64,000 bases of DNA from Billgrantia endophytica (lineage in GTDB: Bacteria > Pseudomonadota > Gammaproteobacteria > Pseudomonadales > Halomonadaceae), in the NCBI RefSeq assembly GCF_002879615.1, contig NZ_PNRF01000012.1:1-64000 (forward strand). The letters run 5' to 3'. This document shows, one piece after another, positions 17,280 through 26,247 of the stretch. Each line of letters starts with the position of its first letter. The first letter of the stretch is position 1. A program made the translations under genes and the position numbers. Below the pieces are notes generated by a model that worked only from the letters and a program-made list of their open reading frames with translations, did no database searches and was not told the DNA's origin.

Positions 17280-17294
17280 GCAGGAAGCGTGCCA
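17280..17294 (-). promoter_or_regulatory. Sigma-54 (-24/-12) promoter of the monooxygenase
   Basis: The minus strand reads TGGCACGCTTCCTGC, matching the sigma-54 consensus TGGCACGNNNNTTGC at all but one fixed position, with GG and GC at the correct distance. Transcription would start near 17268, about 33 bp before the ATG. The divergent gene at 17603 encodes a sigma-54 activator, which supports the call. Confidence 0.85.
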
Positions 17295-17416
17295 GATGCC
17301 ATGTTTGACGCGGAGTCTTCGTTAATCCATTGAAAAAAAGGCAGTCTTCTGACAGGAGAGGCGGGGTCGATTTTATCGTTGAGCCACCGAAGAGAGACAG
17401 CCGTGACACCTGACAC

Positions 17417-17450
17417 GTGACAGCTGTGACGCTGACGTTACAGCTGTAAC
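17417..17450. promoter_or_regulatory. Twin palindromes, likely activator binding sites
   Basis: GTTACAGCTGTAAC at 17437-17450 is a perfect 14-bp palindrome; GTGACAGCTGTGAC at 17417-17430 is the same sequence with two changes. Centres are 20 bp apart, two helical turns, so both face one side of the DNA. They lie about 150-180 bp upstream of the sigma-54 start site, a usual enhancer distance. Weaker matches occur near 17403 and 17547. Confidence 0.75.
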
Positions 17451-17602
17451 CCCCGACCAAGGGCGAAGGCGGCGCCGATTGACACCAGGGCCTGGCGGCA
17501 TAGGCTGGAAGCAGGTCCGCCAGACAACAACAAGAGCCTGACGCCACGCGACGACCGTCACGACTGTAATAACATGGCGAGATGGGCATCGGAGAGACAG
17601 CG

Positions 17603-19582
17603 ATGCAACTGCGCAACGAGCAACGCCAGCATATCGAGACCCTGATCCGGCTCAGCGAAGGTCAGATGACGGGCCTGGACGGGTGCCGAGAGGTGATCCG
17701 GCGTTCCTGGGAGCGCTGCGTCGATGAGTATCGGCTCGATCCGGGGCGCCCACGTCCCGCACGCGTCCTGACCCAGCAGGCGCTCAGGGAACATCGGGAG
17801 CCGGTAGACGAGTTGTTGCACGTGGCCCGTGCCGGTGTCGATCGGCTCTTCGCCCAGGTCGCGCCAATGGGCTATGTCCTGTTGCTGACCGACCGGCGCG
17901 GCATCACGGTGGACTTCCGTGGCCAACGGGAGCAGGACCATGCCCTGCGTCGGGCCGGCCTCTACCTTGGGGCCGACTGGGACGAGCGCCATGCGGGGAC
18001 CTGTGCGATCGGTACCTGCATACACGATGCCAAGGCCATCACCTGCCATCAGAGCGAGCACTTCGACGCGACCCACATCAGCCTGACCTGCACGGCGGTG
18101 CCGATCACCGACCCTCAGGGGCAGGTCATCGCGGTGCTGGACATCTCCGCGCTGCGGTCGCCGCGTTCCCACGAGAGCCAGAACTTCGCACTGTCGCTGG
18201 TGAATCTGTACTCGCGGATGATCGAGGATGCTTACTTCCTGCACCGTTATCGGGACTGCCTGATCCTGCGCTTCGATATGGCCCGCGAGTTCGTCCACCT
18301 CAACGGCCGGGGGCTGATCGCCATCGAGGAGGACGGCAGCATCATCGCCGGCAACGGCTTCGGCCGTGCCCTGATCGACGCGCACCTGAGCCGCTGGCCG
18401 CCCTGGTCGCCGGGTCTGGTTCCCAAGGCCACCCAACTGCTCGACGGCGAGATCGGGGAACTGCTGGGCATCCTGTCGGCCAGCGACGATCAGATCCGGG
18501 CTTTCCGTATCCGTGCCAGCGAGGCGATATGCTTCGTTACCCTGATCGAGCCGAGGGGGCGTCGCATCGCCACTCGTGCCGTGCCACCTTCGCTCACACC
18601 GGTCCCGGCGCTGGACAGGCTGGCATCCGACGACCCGGCCATGCACCGGGTGCTCAAGCTGGCGCGGCGTCTGCGCAACGAGGAGGTCAGCGTGCTGATC
18701 ACCGGGGAGACGGGCACCGGCAAGGAAGTGTTGGCCCGGGCCCTGCACGACAGCGGCAAGCGTGCCAAAAAGCCATTCGTGGCGGTGAACTGCGCCGCCA
18801 TTCCCGAATCGCTGATCGAGAGCGAACTCTTCGGCTACTTGCCTGGGGCCTTCACCGGCGGGAGCAGCAAGGGCATGCGCGGGCTGATCCAGCAGGCCGA
18901 CGGTGGCACGCTGTTCCTGGACGAGATCGGTGACATGCCCCTGTCGTTGCAGACCCGCCTGCTGCGGGTACTGGCCGAGGGCGAGGTGATGCCGCTGGGG
19001 GCCGAAAAGGCCGTTCGTGTCGATCTCCGGGTGATCACCGCAACCCATCGCGACATGGATGCGTTGATCGCCAACGGACGCTTCCGGGAGGATCTCTATT
19101 ACCGACTGAACGGTGCCCGGCTGCGGCTGCCGGCGCTGCGCGAGCGGGCCGACCACCACTACGTGATCCGCAGCGTCCATGAATCACTGGTGGCGAAGCG
19201 CGACCGGGACGTGCGCCTGCGGGCCGATGCCGTGAGTGCGCTGCTGGCCTACGCCTGGCCGGGTAATATTCGCCAACTCAAGAATGCATTGGGCTTCGCT
19301 CTGGCAACGGCCGAAGGTGACGAAATCACGGTGCATGACCTGCCGGAAGAATGCCAGGGTGGCCTCGCCGGCGTGCCGCAGGTCCTCGAACCGTCCTCGC
19401 GGAACGCGACATCCGACGAGGGCCGGGCACTACTCGGCCTGCTGCGGGAAACCGCCTGGAACGTCAGCCTGGCGGCGCGCCGGCTCGGTGTCTCCAGGCC
19501 CACGGTCTATCGGCGGATGCGCCGATACGGCCTGGTTCCCCCGAACCGAAAGGATGCCCATCTGGAGAACGCCCTCCATTAA
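17603..19582 (+). CDS. Sigma-54-dependent activator (AcoR-like)
   Basis: 659 aa. N-terminal about 320 residues: signal-receiving region with GAF-like sequence (AVPITDPQGQVIAVLDIS). Centre: AAA+ domain with Walker A GETGTGKE near residue 367 and the sigma-54 contact loop GAFTGG near 415. C-terminus: Fis-type HTH (LAARRLGVSRPTVYRRMRRYG). ATG 17603 follows GGAGAG; an ATG seven codons earlier is possible. Divergent from the flavin monooxygenase, whose sigma-54 promoter and paired palindromes lie between them. The domain order is that of AcoR, but no acetoin genes are nearby, so the inducer is probably the monooxygenase substrate. Confidence 0.92.
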   Translation: MQLRNEQRQHIETLIRLSEGQMTGLDGCREVIRRSWERCVDEYRLDPGRPRPARVLTQQALREHREPVDELLHVARAGVDRLFAQVAPMGYVLLLTDRRGITVDFRGQREQDHALRRAGLYLGADWDERHAGTCAIGTCIHDAKAITCHQSEHFDATHISLTCTAVPITDPQGQVIAVLDISALRSPRSHESQNFALSLVNLYSRMIEDAYFLHRYRDCLILRFDMAREFVHLNGRGLIAIEEDGSIIAGNGFGRALIDAHLSRWPPWSPGLVPKATQLLDGEIGELLGILSASDDQIRAFRIRASEAICFVTLIEPRGRRIATRAVPPSLTPVPALDRLASDDPAMHRVLKLARRLRNEEVSVLITGETGTGKEVLARALHDSGKRAKKPFVAVNCAAIPESLIESELFGYLPGAFTGGSSKGMRGLIQQADGGTLFLDEIGDMPLSLQTRLLRVLAEGEVMPLGAEKAVRVDLRVITATHRDMDALIANGRFREDLYYRLNGARLRLPALRERADHHYVIRSVHESLVAKRDRDVRLRADAVSALLAYAWPGNIRQLKNALGFALATAEGDEITVHDLPEECQGGLAGVPQVLEPSSRNATSDEGRALLGLLRETAWNVSLAARRLGVSRPTVYRRMRRYGLVPPNRKDAHLENALH

Positions 19583-19759
19583 ACGCTTGGGCGACAGCGC
19601 CCCGAGCGTCTCCCTGTAAAAACGACCCATTGGTCTCGTTCGGTCGTCGCTGAGGCTCGAAGCTGAAACCTTATCAGGCTATCTTTTGTCAGACCGGCAT
19701 TGGTCCCATCCGCTGCGAGCGAAGCGCCGAGCCGGAATCATCCCCTGACAGGAGTTTCC

Positions 19760-20635
19760 ATGAACCAGGAGCACGAGTACGTTCCGCCGAGAATTTGGAC
19801 GTGGGAGAAGGAGAGCGGCGGCCAGTTCGCCAACATCAACCGCCCCATCGCCGGGCCGACCCACGACAAGGCATTGCCCGTCGGCCAGCACCCGTTCCAG
19901 CTCTACTCCCTGGCCACGCCCAACGGGGTGAAGGTCACGGTGATGTTCGAGGAGTTGCTGGCACTCGGTCATCAGGAAGCCGAGTACGACGCCTGGCCGA
20001 TTCGCATCATGGAGGGAGAGCAGTTCGGCAGCGGCTTCGTCGAGATCAACCCCAATTCCAAGATCCCGGCACTGGTCGACCGCAGTACCCCGACACCTAC
20101 CCGCATCTTCGAGTCCGGTGCAATCCTGCTTTATCTCGCCGAGAAATTCGGCGCCTTCCTTCCCACCGATCCGGCCGGGCGCACCAAGGCGCTGAACTGG
20201 CTGTTCTGGCAGATGGGTAGCGGACCTTTGCTCGGCGGTGGCTTCGGGCACTTCTATGCCTATGCGCCCACCAAGATCGAATACGCCATTGATCGCTTCG
20301 CCATGGAGGCCAAGCGTCAGCTTGACGTGCTCGACCGACGCCTGGCCGAGGCACCTTATCTCGCCGGTGACGACTACAGCATCGCCGATATCGCTACCTG
20401 GCCCTGGTACGGCCAACTGGCGCTGGGACGGGTCTACGACGCGGCGGAGTTCCTGCAGACTCAGGAGTATGAGCACGTGCAGCGCTGGGCAAAGGCGATC
20501 GCTGATCGGACGGCGGTAAAGCGCGGCCGCATGGTCAACCGCACATTCGGTGAGCCTGGGGAACAGCTGCATGAGCGGCACGATGCCAGCGATTTCGAGT
20601 TGAGGACGCAGGACAAGCTCGAGGCTGAAGAATGA
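19760..20635 (+). CDS. yghU: YghU-type glutathione S-transferase / disulfide-bond reductase
   Basis: 291 aa, like E. coli YghU (about 288 aa). Seen: the extended N-terminus with PPRIWTWEKESGGQFANINR, then a thioredoxin-like domain (PFQLYSLATPNGVKVTVMFEE, NPNSKIPALVD, ESGAILLYLAE) and a helical domain with LAGDDYSIADIATWPWYG. YghU enzymes bind two glutathiones and reduce organic peroxides and disulfides. ATG 19760 is preceded by CAGGAG. It follows the sigma-54 activator by 178 bp, probably with its own promoter. Confidence 0.95.
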   Translation: MNQEHEYVPPRIWTWEKESGGQFANINRPIAGPTHDKALPVGQHPFQLYSLATPNGVKVTVMFEELLALGHQEAEYDAWPIRIMEGEQFGSGFVEINPNSKIPALVDRSTPTPTRIFESGAILLYLAEKFGAFLPTDPAGRTKALNWLFWQMGSGPLLGGGFGHFYAYAPTKIEYAIDRFAMEAKRQLDVLDRRLAEAPYLAGDDYSIADIATWPWYGQLALGRVYDAAEFLQTQEYEHVQRWAKAIADRTAVKRGRMVNRTFGEPGEQLHERHDASDFELRTQDKLEAEE

Positions 20636-20686
20636 ACCAGGGGAGCATCCAGATACTTGAGCTCGATCACTTCAGGGCGATGGTGC

Positions 20687-21067
20687 CTAATCCATCAGCG
20701 TGACCATCACCGGCACGGTGCCGCGATGGAGCATGCCGAGTTTTCTAGCCGCACGCTTGGAGAGGTCGATGACGCGCCCCTGGACGAAGGGGCCACGGTC
20801 GTTGATCAGTACTTCCACTTCCTGGCCGGTATCCGGGCGGGTCACCAGCACCTTGGTGCCGAAAGGCAGCTCCGGGTGGGCGGCCGTTAGCGCATTCTGG
20901 TCGAAGGGTTCGCCACTGGCGGTAGCGGCACCCTGAAAGCGGTCGCTGTAGTAGGACGCGATGCCTTGCTGGGTTTCGTCGCTTTTCGTGTCGTGCGCCT
21001 GCGCGTTACCGGTTATCAGCAGGCTTGCAAAACAGCAGGTAAGAAACAGGTGGGATCGGACTCCCAT
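20687..21067 (-). CDS. RlpA-like secreted double-psi beta-barrel protein
   Basis: 126 aa. Signal peptide of about 24 residues (FLTCCFASLLITGNAQAH). The mature part is an RlpA-like barrel: GIASYYSDRFQGAATASGE, PFGTKVLV, VLINDRGPFVQGRVIDLS. RlpA proteins are septal lytic transglycosylases for stripped glycans. It is short, lacks the SPOR domain and lipobox of full RlpA, and so may have a periplasmic cell-wall role not tied to the septum. Confidence 0.87.
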   Translation of the reverse strand: MGVRSHLFLTCCFASLLITGNAQAHDTKSDETQQGIASYYSDRFQGAATASGEPFDQNALTAAHPELPFGTKVLVTRPDTGQEVEVLINDRGPFVQGRVIDLSKRAARKLGMLHRGTVPVMVTLMD

Positions 21068-21362
21068 GGCGTTGCCTCAGGTTCTCGTGTAGCGGATCGC
21101 GCGTCCATCGATGCGATGAGGTGCCGTTAGGCGTTGAAATAATAACCGCCGCCTACATCGACGGCAACCAAAAACGACGTTCGGCGACGTTGGCGACAGG
21201 ATGAAGACGTTCATGTAACCAAGCGTACGGCGCTCAAGCCCTGTACCAAGGGCCAAACTTCTGGAAAAGTGGCCTGCTCTCACCAGCGCTTCCGCAGGAA
21301 GCCATCGATTCCACCCTGTGGGAGACTGCTGAGTGGAAGACGAGAACGCGGCGTGGTTTCCC

Positions 21363-21593
21363 TCAATCATCGCTTTCAGAGACGTGCAATCCCTGGGCGA
21401 TGAGCGCGTCCGCCAGCGCCCGTGATGCCAGGGAAAACTCCACGCGTGCGGCGGCCAGTGCGCTCTGGTCCTTCGAAGCAGTGTCCCGTTCCAGGCCATC
21501 GAGCCGTGCCTTGGCACATGCCAGGCGGCGAGCCAGCCTATTGTCGGGGTGGAGTGGGCTTGACAACTCACTCGTCATCTTCAGGACGTTCAT
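21363..21593 (-). CDS. Small helical protein, unknown function
   Basis: 76 aa, no family recognised. Almost entirely helical, acidic and alanine-rich (ARVEFSLASRALADALIAQG), with no signal peptide, membrane segment or cysteine in the mature region except one Cys. ATG 21593 has GGAG eight bases upstream, which supports expression. It stands alone between RlpA and the HIT protein. Confidence 0.5.
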   Translation of the reverse strand: MNVLKMTSELSSPLHPDNRLARRLACAKARLDGLERDTASKDQSALAAARVEFSLASRALADALIAQGLHVSESDD

Positions 21594-21767
21594 GTCTCGG
21601 TCTCCACAACGGCACACAGCTCCTGGGACGACCCCAGGCTGCGCCATTCATACCACCGCTAGCCTAAGATATCGGTCCGTTGAGGCTGAACTTGAGCCCT
21701 TCATCAGGGGCGAGACGCTTTTGGCCATTTATGGCATCTTGGGGTTTTCCTAGCGGAGGCATTCACT

Positions 21768-22157
21768 ATGGCAAGCATCTTCACCCGCATCATCCAGGGC
21801 GAAATCCCGGGTCACTTCGTCTGGGAAGACGAGCAGTGCGTGGCCATCATGACCCTCAACCCGATGAGGCCGGGGCATCTGCTGGTGATCCCGCGCCAGG
21901 AAATCGATCACTGGGACGATCTGCCGCCCGGGCTGGCGGCTCACTTGATGAGCGTGTCGCAGACGCTGGCCAAGGCGCTCAAGCAAGCCTTTCCCTGTGA
22001 GCGGGTGGCGATGATGATCGTCGGTCTCGAGGTGCCCCATGTGCACCTGCACCTGGCGCCGATCGATGCGATGGAGGATATTCGACTGGAAGGGCTGGCC
22101 CAGGCAGAACCCGGGCAACTGGCCGAAGCCGCCGAGCGCATTCGCGCAGTACTGTAG
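21768..22157 (+). CDS. HIT family protein
   Basis: 129 aa histidine-triad hydrolase/transferase. The active-site motif reads VPHVHLHLAP (H-x-H-x-H), close to the C-terminus as usual; the N-terminal IIQGEIPGHFVWED is typical of the HinT-like branch. Such enzymes act on nucleoside phosphoramidates or dinucleotides. It is a single-gene unit. Confidence 0.93.
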   Translation: MASIFTRIIQGEIPGHFVWEDEQCVAIMTLNPMRPGHLLVIPRQEIDHWDDLPPGLAAHLMSVSQTLAKALKQAFPCERVAMMIVGLEVPHVHLHLAPIDAMEDIRLEGLAQAEPGQLAEAAERIRAVL

Positions 22158-22272
22158 GGGCTCTTCGCATCAAGGAAAGAGGCCACGCGTGTCAGCAACC
22201 GTCAGGTTGGCTGGCCTGCTTCCCATGGTCGGGAGGATTGTTTGGCGAGCAACGGCCATGAATCCGCAGGCC

Positions 22273-23166
22273 TCAGGCGCGATAGGCCTTGGCCGTTTCA
22301 ACCCCCTTGCTCTTGTTCTCCATCGAGGCAATGAGACGCAGGCGGCGAATGGCTTCGGTTCGGTTGCGACCGTTTTCCTTGGCGGCGTAGAGCCCTTCGT
22401 CGGCCTGCTGGATCAGCAGGTGGGGTTCGATATTCCTGACGGGTAGCAGGGAGGCCGCGCCGATGCTCACGGTGACGTGACTTGCCACCGGCGAGGCGTG
22501 GAATGGAAGTGCCCGTCCGGCCAGCATGACATGGATGCGCTCGGCAATGTGCATGGCCCCCTCCAGCTCGGTGCGGGGCATCAGGATCGCCATCTCCTCG
22601 CCGCCATAGCGTGCCACCAGATCACCTGGGCGCCCGGTCGTCTCTTCCAGAACGGCAGCCACGTGTTTCAGACAGTCGTCACCTTCCAGATGCCCGTAGG
22701 TGTCGTTGTAGATCTTGAAGTGATCGACGTCGATCATCAGCAGGCTGAGGGACTGGCGTTCGCGTGCGGCACGCCGCCATTCCAAGGTGAGGACACGCTC
22801 GAACTCACGGCGGTTGGCAATGCCCAGCAAGCCGTCGCTGGTGGCCTGGCGATGCAATTTGATGGTCAACGCTTCAAGCTGTTTCTGGCGACGCTCGAGC
22901 TGCGCCTCGCGGGCCCGATAGGCATTGCGGATCGGTCGCAGAATCAAGACAGTCGCCAGGGCGAGGCCGATGGAGAAGGAAAGCAGTGCCAGGCCGGTGC
23001 GCAATACACCGGTTGCGAGATCCGCCATGATGGCGGCTGGAATGGCGACGTTGTCGGGTGACAAGCCGCCGAAGGCAAATACGGCGCCGGTAACGAGTAC
23101 CACCGCCAACGATAGGCCGATGAGGTTGGGACTGATCTGTCGCGGGGGCTTGGGCTTCATAGGCAT
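22273..23166 (-). CDS. Membrane-bound diguanylate cyclase (GGDEF)
   Basis: 297 aa. Two membrane helices (about 16-36 and 54-77), a short coiled region (80-105), and a GGDEF domain. The active loop reads GGEEM at 188-192, the last Phe changed to Met. The inhibitory-site motif RxxD (RPGD, 179-182) lies five residues before it, so product inhibition is likely kept. Makes cyclic di-GMP from two GTP. It has no recognised periplasmic sensor domain between the helices beyond about 20 residues. Confidence 0.92.
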   Translation of the reverse strand: MPMKPKPPRQISPNLIGLSLAVVLVTGAVFAFGGLSPDNVAIPAAIMADLATGVLRTGLALLSFSIGLALATVLILRPIRNAYRAREAQLERRQKQLEALTIKLHRQATSDGLLGIANRREFERVLTLEWRRAARERQSLSLLMIDVDHFKIYNDTYGHLEGDDCLKHVAAVLEETTGRPGDLVARYGGEEMAILMPRTELEGAMHIAERIHVMLAGRALPFHASPVASHVTVSIGAASLLPVRNIEPHLLIQQADEGLYAAKENGRNRTEAIRRLRLIASMENKSKGVETAKAYRA

Positions 23167-23263
23167 AGGATGCGTCTCGTTCCAACGTCCGTTCGCAGTG
23201 CTGAATAGAGCTTCAAGCTGACGCGCCAGGCCTGCCGATTGTTATGAGGTGATGTTTGGGCGG

Positions 23264-23290
23264 CAAAAAAATAGGGCCGCAGGGCGGCCC
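23264..23290 (-). terminator. Rho-independent terminator with no assigned gene
   Basis: On the minus strand: GGGCCGC, loop CCT, GCGGCCC, then TATTTTTTT. This is a textbook intrinsic terminator. The nearest minus-strand gene upstream is beyond the plus-strand gene at 23915, so it most likely ends an unannotated transcript starting between 23300 and 23900. Confidence 0.85.
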
Positions 23291-23842
23291 AAAGTACGCA
23301 GGGAACTATGAAATCTTGCTAGCTGTCCGTAAGCGAGCCGATTACGACCAGCTGTGAATGAGGGGAGGCATCCTTGCCAGGTCTCTATCCCATCTGCCAT
23401 TCCGTGACAGTACAAGACAAGGACCTCCAATACTGGGCTTGGTCATGGCAGAATCGCCTGTCGAACCCAGTCATGCTTTCCTGTTTTCTCATAGAGCGAG
23501 AAGAGTGCCAGGTATAATATTTCTAATACAGAACAATGAGATAGCCCATGGTTATGTTTCCTGAGATATCAGGCGATATAGCTGGGGTCTCAAAACGGCC
23601 CTTGCTGCGTCTCTGTTTGGAGACGTATATTTGAGCCGGATGGGAAATTTCATGATAAACAGCATGTTAAATGGTAGTCATTTTGCGACACGACGATAGG
23701 GCCCCCTTGCTCCCTCTGGTCGATTGAAGCCTGGATGCAGGAGCGTGATGGGCCGACATCCTTGATGTACTGTAAATTCAAGTAAGCAAGGATGCACTTG
23801 TAAGGAGGAATACTATTCTCATAGTGGAACATGCTTATAAAC

Positions 23843-23867
23843 CATCACGTGACAACTATACGTGATG
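23843..23867. promoter_or_regulatory. Inverted repeat before the DHFR-like gene
   Basis: CATCACGT, nine bases, ACGTGATG: a perfect 8-bp inverted repeat 48 bp before the start at 23915. Its size fits a dimeric repressor site; it could also fold in RNA. Confidence 0.45.
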
Positions 23868-23914
23868 AAAGAGAAACCGAATGACGATTGCAATGAATAG
23901 AAGGATACCTGAGC

Positions 23915-24511
23915 ATGAAGACTCAGTATTATGCAGCCTCCAGCCTGGATGGCTTCATTGCGACGACACAGCACTCACTCGACTGGCTGCTCCAGTTCGG
24001 CGATATCGAAGCAACCAGCTACCCCGCCTTCATTCGTGAAGTTGGCGCCATTGCCATGGGTGCCCATACTTATGAGTGGTTGCTGCATCATTGCGTCAAG
24101 CCTGATTCGGAAACACCGCAGCCTTGGCCTTACGAGCAACCGACCTGGGTGTTTACTTCCCGCTCTCTCCCCGTCATTCCCGGCACCGATGTCCGCTTCG
24201 TCAACGGTGGCGTGCGGCTTGTCCATCGGCAGATGGCGGCAGCCGCCGGTAACCGGAATATCTGGATAGTGGGTGGGGGCGAGTTGGCCGGTCAGTTCCA
24301 TGACCATGGTTTGCTCGATGAGCTGATCATTCAAGTCACGTCAGTGACCCTGGGCAGTGGCTTGCCCGTGTTGCCAAGGGAAATCACGACACCGCCACTG
24401 CAGTTGACCTCGGCGACTGCCTATGGTGATGCCTTTGCGGAACTCCGTTACGAAGTGCCCAAGGTGACAATTGCCCGTCAAACGAAAACACCCCCTTCAG
24501 GGCGTGCCTGA
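23915..24511 (+). CDS. Dihydrofolate reductase-like protein (RibD C-terminal fold)
   Basis: 198 aa. Seen: YYAASSLDGFIATTQHSLDW at the N-terminus, TWVFTSRSLP in the middle and NIWIVGGGELAGQF with the NADPH-binding glycines near residue 112, then LIIQVTSVTLGSG. This is the stand-alone RibD-C/YwjB-like family whose natural substrate is mostly unknown. ATG 23915 follows GAAGGATACCTGAGC. It converges with the gene at 24548, with a shared hairpin at its stop codon. Confidence 0.85.
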   Translation: MKTQYYAASSLDGFIATTQHSLDWLLQFGDIEATSYPAFIREVGAIAMGAHTYEWLLHHCVKPDSETPQPWPYEQPTWVFTSRSLPVIPGTDVRFVNGGVRLVHRQMAAAAGNRNIWIVGGGELAGQFHDHGLLDELIIQVTSVTLGSGLPVLPREITTPPLQLTSATAYGDAFAELRYEVPKVTIARQTKTPPSGRA

Positions 24512-24519
24512 AGGGGGTG
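24485..24519 (-). terminator. Terminator between convergent genes
   Basis: Perfect 13-bp stem CACCCCCTTCAGG (24489-24501) with CCTGAAGGGGGTG (24507-24519). On the minus strand it is followed by TTTTCGTTT, so it mainly ends the transcript of the gene at 24548-24862. The stem contains the stop codon of the plus-strand gene. Confidence 0.88.
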
Positions 24520-24547
24520 CGGTAACGTCATACCCCGGTTTGTCGGA

Positions 24548-24862
24548 CTATCGATACTGGGGGTTTTCCTCGAAGAGTTCTGCCTTGGCATGCAGCATCA
24601 CATCTTCGCAGGCAGCTTGATGGGCAAGCTCCGTGAGTAGCTTTTGCGTCACTTCAAAGCCTTTGCCGAGACAGGTATCGACATCCTGGGGGCTTAGCTG
24701 AGGTGTGACATTGCAATCAATCTTTAGCGTTCTTCCACCGCCGTCCAGCTTGTCTGCGAATTCCCGCATTCGCCACGCGATGCGCTCCTTCCAACTCGCT
24801 GTTTCTTCCATGCCTTCGTTTACGCTAAACGTGCACTGCCATTCAGGTTTGTACACCTTCAT
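24548..24862 (-). CDS. Conserved-looking hypothetical protein
   Basis: 104 aa, family not recognised. Predicted mixed alpha/beta with long helices (WKERIAWRMREFADKL, DVDTCLGKGFEVTQKLLTEL) and three cysteines; no signal peptide or membrane segment. GGAGG lies seven bases before ATG 24862 and a strong terminator follows, so it is a real single-gene unit. Confidence 0.68.
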   Translation of the reverse strand: MKVYKPEWQCTFSVNEGMEETASWKERIAWRMREFADKLDGGGRTLKIDCNVTPQLSPQDVDTCLGKGFEVTQKLLTELAHQAACEDVMLHAKAELFEENPQYR

Positions 24863-25118
24863 GAGAAAACCTCCGTGCTGGCTTGGAAAAATGATCGATC
24901 GTGCTGTCTACTCCGCATGAGAAAAATGATGCAAAACCACTATACAGCCTTTGCGTCGTCGAAAAAGTGCAAGACGTATGAATTTCGGCCAATATTGGCC
25001 ATATTCCCGACCTCATGGCATCAGAAGGCCCCGCCGCTCGCCGGGACTCTGGTCATGGTATGTGGCCTTGCGGGCACGGCGTCGTGTGGCCATGGCAAGG
25101 CCACCAGGGCTGTCGAGG

Positions 25119-26117
25119 TCAAAGCCGTACCAGCATCTTCCCCTTGTTGGCGCCTTCGAAGAGCTTCAGGAAGGCATCCGGTGTGCGCTCCAGGCCCTCC
25201 TCGATGGTTTCTTCGTAATCGATCTCACCCTTGGCGACCTGGGGGCCGACTTCCTCCAGGAAGTGAGGGTACTCGGTCCAGTGATCGAAGATGATGAAGC
25301 CCTGCATACGAGCCCGACGGATCAGGATCATGGCCAGATTGCCGGGGACGGAGCTGGGCTTCCCGGCGTTGTAATCGGCAATGAGACCGCACACCGCAAT
25401 ACGTGCGCCAACGCGCAGGTTGTCCAGTGCCGCTTCCAGGCAGATGCCGCCAACATTCTCGTAGTAGATGTCGAAGCCGTCCGGGCAGGCTTCCTTGAGG
25501 TCGGCACTCAACTGCTGCGCATCCTTGCCACGGTAACTGATGGCCGTGATGCCGATCGATTCCAGCCAGGCGAGTTTCTCCGGTGCGCCGGCAATACCCA
25601 CCACGGTGCCTCCCTTGGCCTTGGCCAACTGCACGGCCAGCGAACCCACGGCACCGCTGGCGGCACTGACCAGAACATTGTCGCCTTCGCGGATTTTGGC
25701 GATGTGGTTCAGGCCCGTCCAGGCGGTCATGCCCGGCATGCCGAGCACGCCCAGATAGGCCTCTTCGGGCACATCGACTTGCGGCAGCGGCTCCAGAATA
25801 TCGGCCTTGAGCTGGGCAATGTCCCGCCAGCCGGCCATATGACGGACCTTGTCGCCCTTGGTGAAACGCGTATCCCGTGACTGGATCACCTCACCGACCG
25901 CGGCACCTTCGAGCGGCTCGTTGAGCTGGAATGGGTCGATATAAGTCCTCACGCCGCTCATTCTGCCACGCATGTAGGGGTCGACCGAGAGCCAGGTATT
26001 GCGGATTCTCACCTCACCCTCTTCCAGTTCGGGTAGCTCGGCGGTGTGCAATTCGAATAGCTCGCGTTGCGGCGTGCCTGTGGGGTAGTCAGGGATGGTG
26101 AAATAGCGTGACTGCAT
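25119..26117 (-). CDS. NADP-dependent oxidoreductase, MDR/CurA-like
   Basis: 332 aa medium-chain reductase of the leukotriene B4 dehydrogenase/CurA branch, zinc-free. Seen: WLSVDPYMRGRM near residue 45, LGMPGMTAWTGL, the Rossmann motif VSAASGAVGSLAVQLAK, and FDIYYENVGG. These enzymes reduce the double bond of alpha,beta-unsaturated ketones. ATG 26117 with AGGAG seven bases upstream is clearly right; the frame extends 22 codons further without support. Divergently followed by argP on the same strand, 130 bp away. Confidence 0.93.
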   Translation of the reverse strand: MQSRYFTIPDYPTGTPQRELFELHTAELPELEEGEVRIRNTWLSVDPYMRGRMSGVRTYIDPFQLNEPLEGAAVGEVIQSRDTRFTKGDKVRHMAGWRDIAQLKADILEPLPQVDVPEEAYLGVLGMPGMTAWTGLNHIAKIREGDNVLVSAASGAVGSLAVQLAKAKGGTVVGIAGAPEKLAWLESIGITAISYRGKDAQQLSADLKEACPDGFDIYYENVGGICLEAALDNLRVGARIAVCGLIADYNAGKPSSVPGNLAMILIRRARMQGFIIFDHWTEYPHFLEEVGPQVAKGEIDYEETIEEGLERTPDAFLKLFEGANKGKMLVRL

Positions 26118-26247
26118 GGGCGTAACTCCTGTGCACGGTGAGATCACGTCTAGCACTTGGCTCTGTGCCGTATGGTTCAGCAATGCAGGCAGTCTAGATA
26201 TCCCCGTTCCATCTGGCTAATGCCGTGGGCCTGGTTCGGTTCCACCG

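Larger units (their letters stand above)
23167..23914. other. Long gene-free region with an orphan terminator
   Basis: About 750 bp with no convincing protein gene and a clearly lower GC content toward the right. It holds a strong minus-strand terminator at 23264-23290 that no annotated gene uses, a TATAAT-like box on the plus strand near 23514, and an inverted repeat at 23843-23867. A small RNA on the minus strand ending at the terminator is the best explanation, but I recognise no known RNA family. Confidence 0.45.

Noticed and set aside
17558..19180. 540-codon antisense frame
   Set aside because: Shadow of the sigma-54 activator gene in GC-rich DNA; no motif and no ribosome site.
19700..19759. 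Possible sigma-54 promoter before yghU (TTGG...CTGCG)
   Set aside because: GG to GC distance is one base too long for a sigma-54 promoter.
23242..23430. Minus-strand 62-codon frame ending in the orphan terminator
   Set aside because: No ribosome site and no protein-like composition. A small RNA explains the terminator better.
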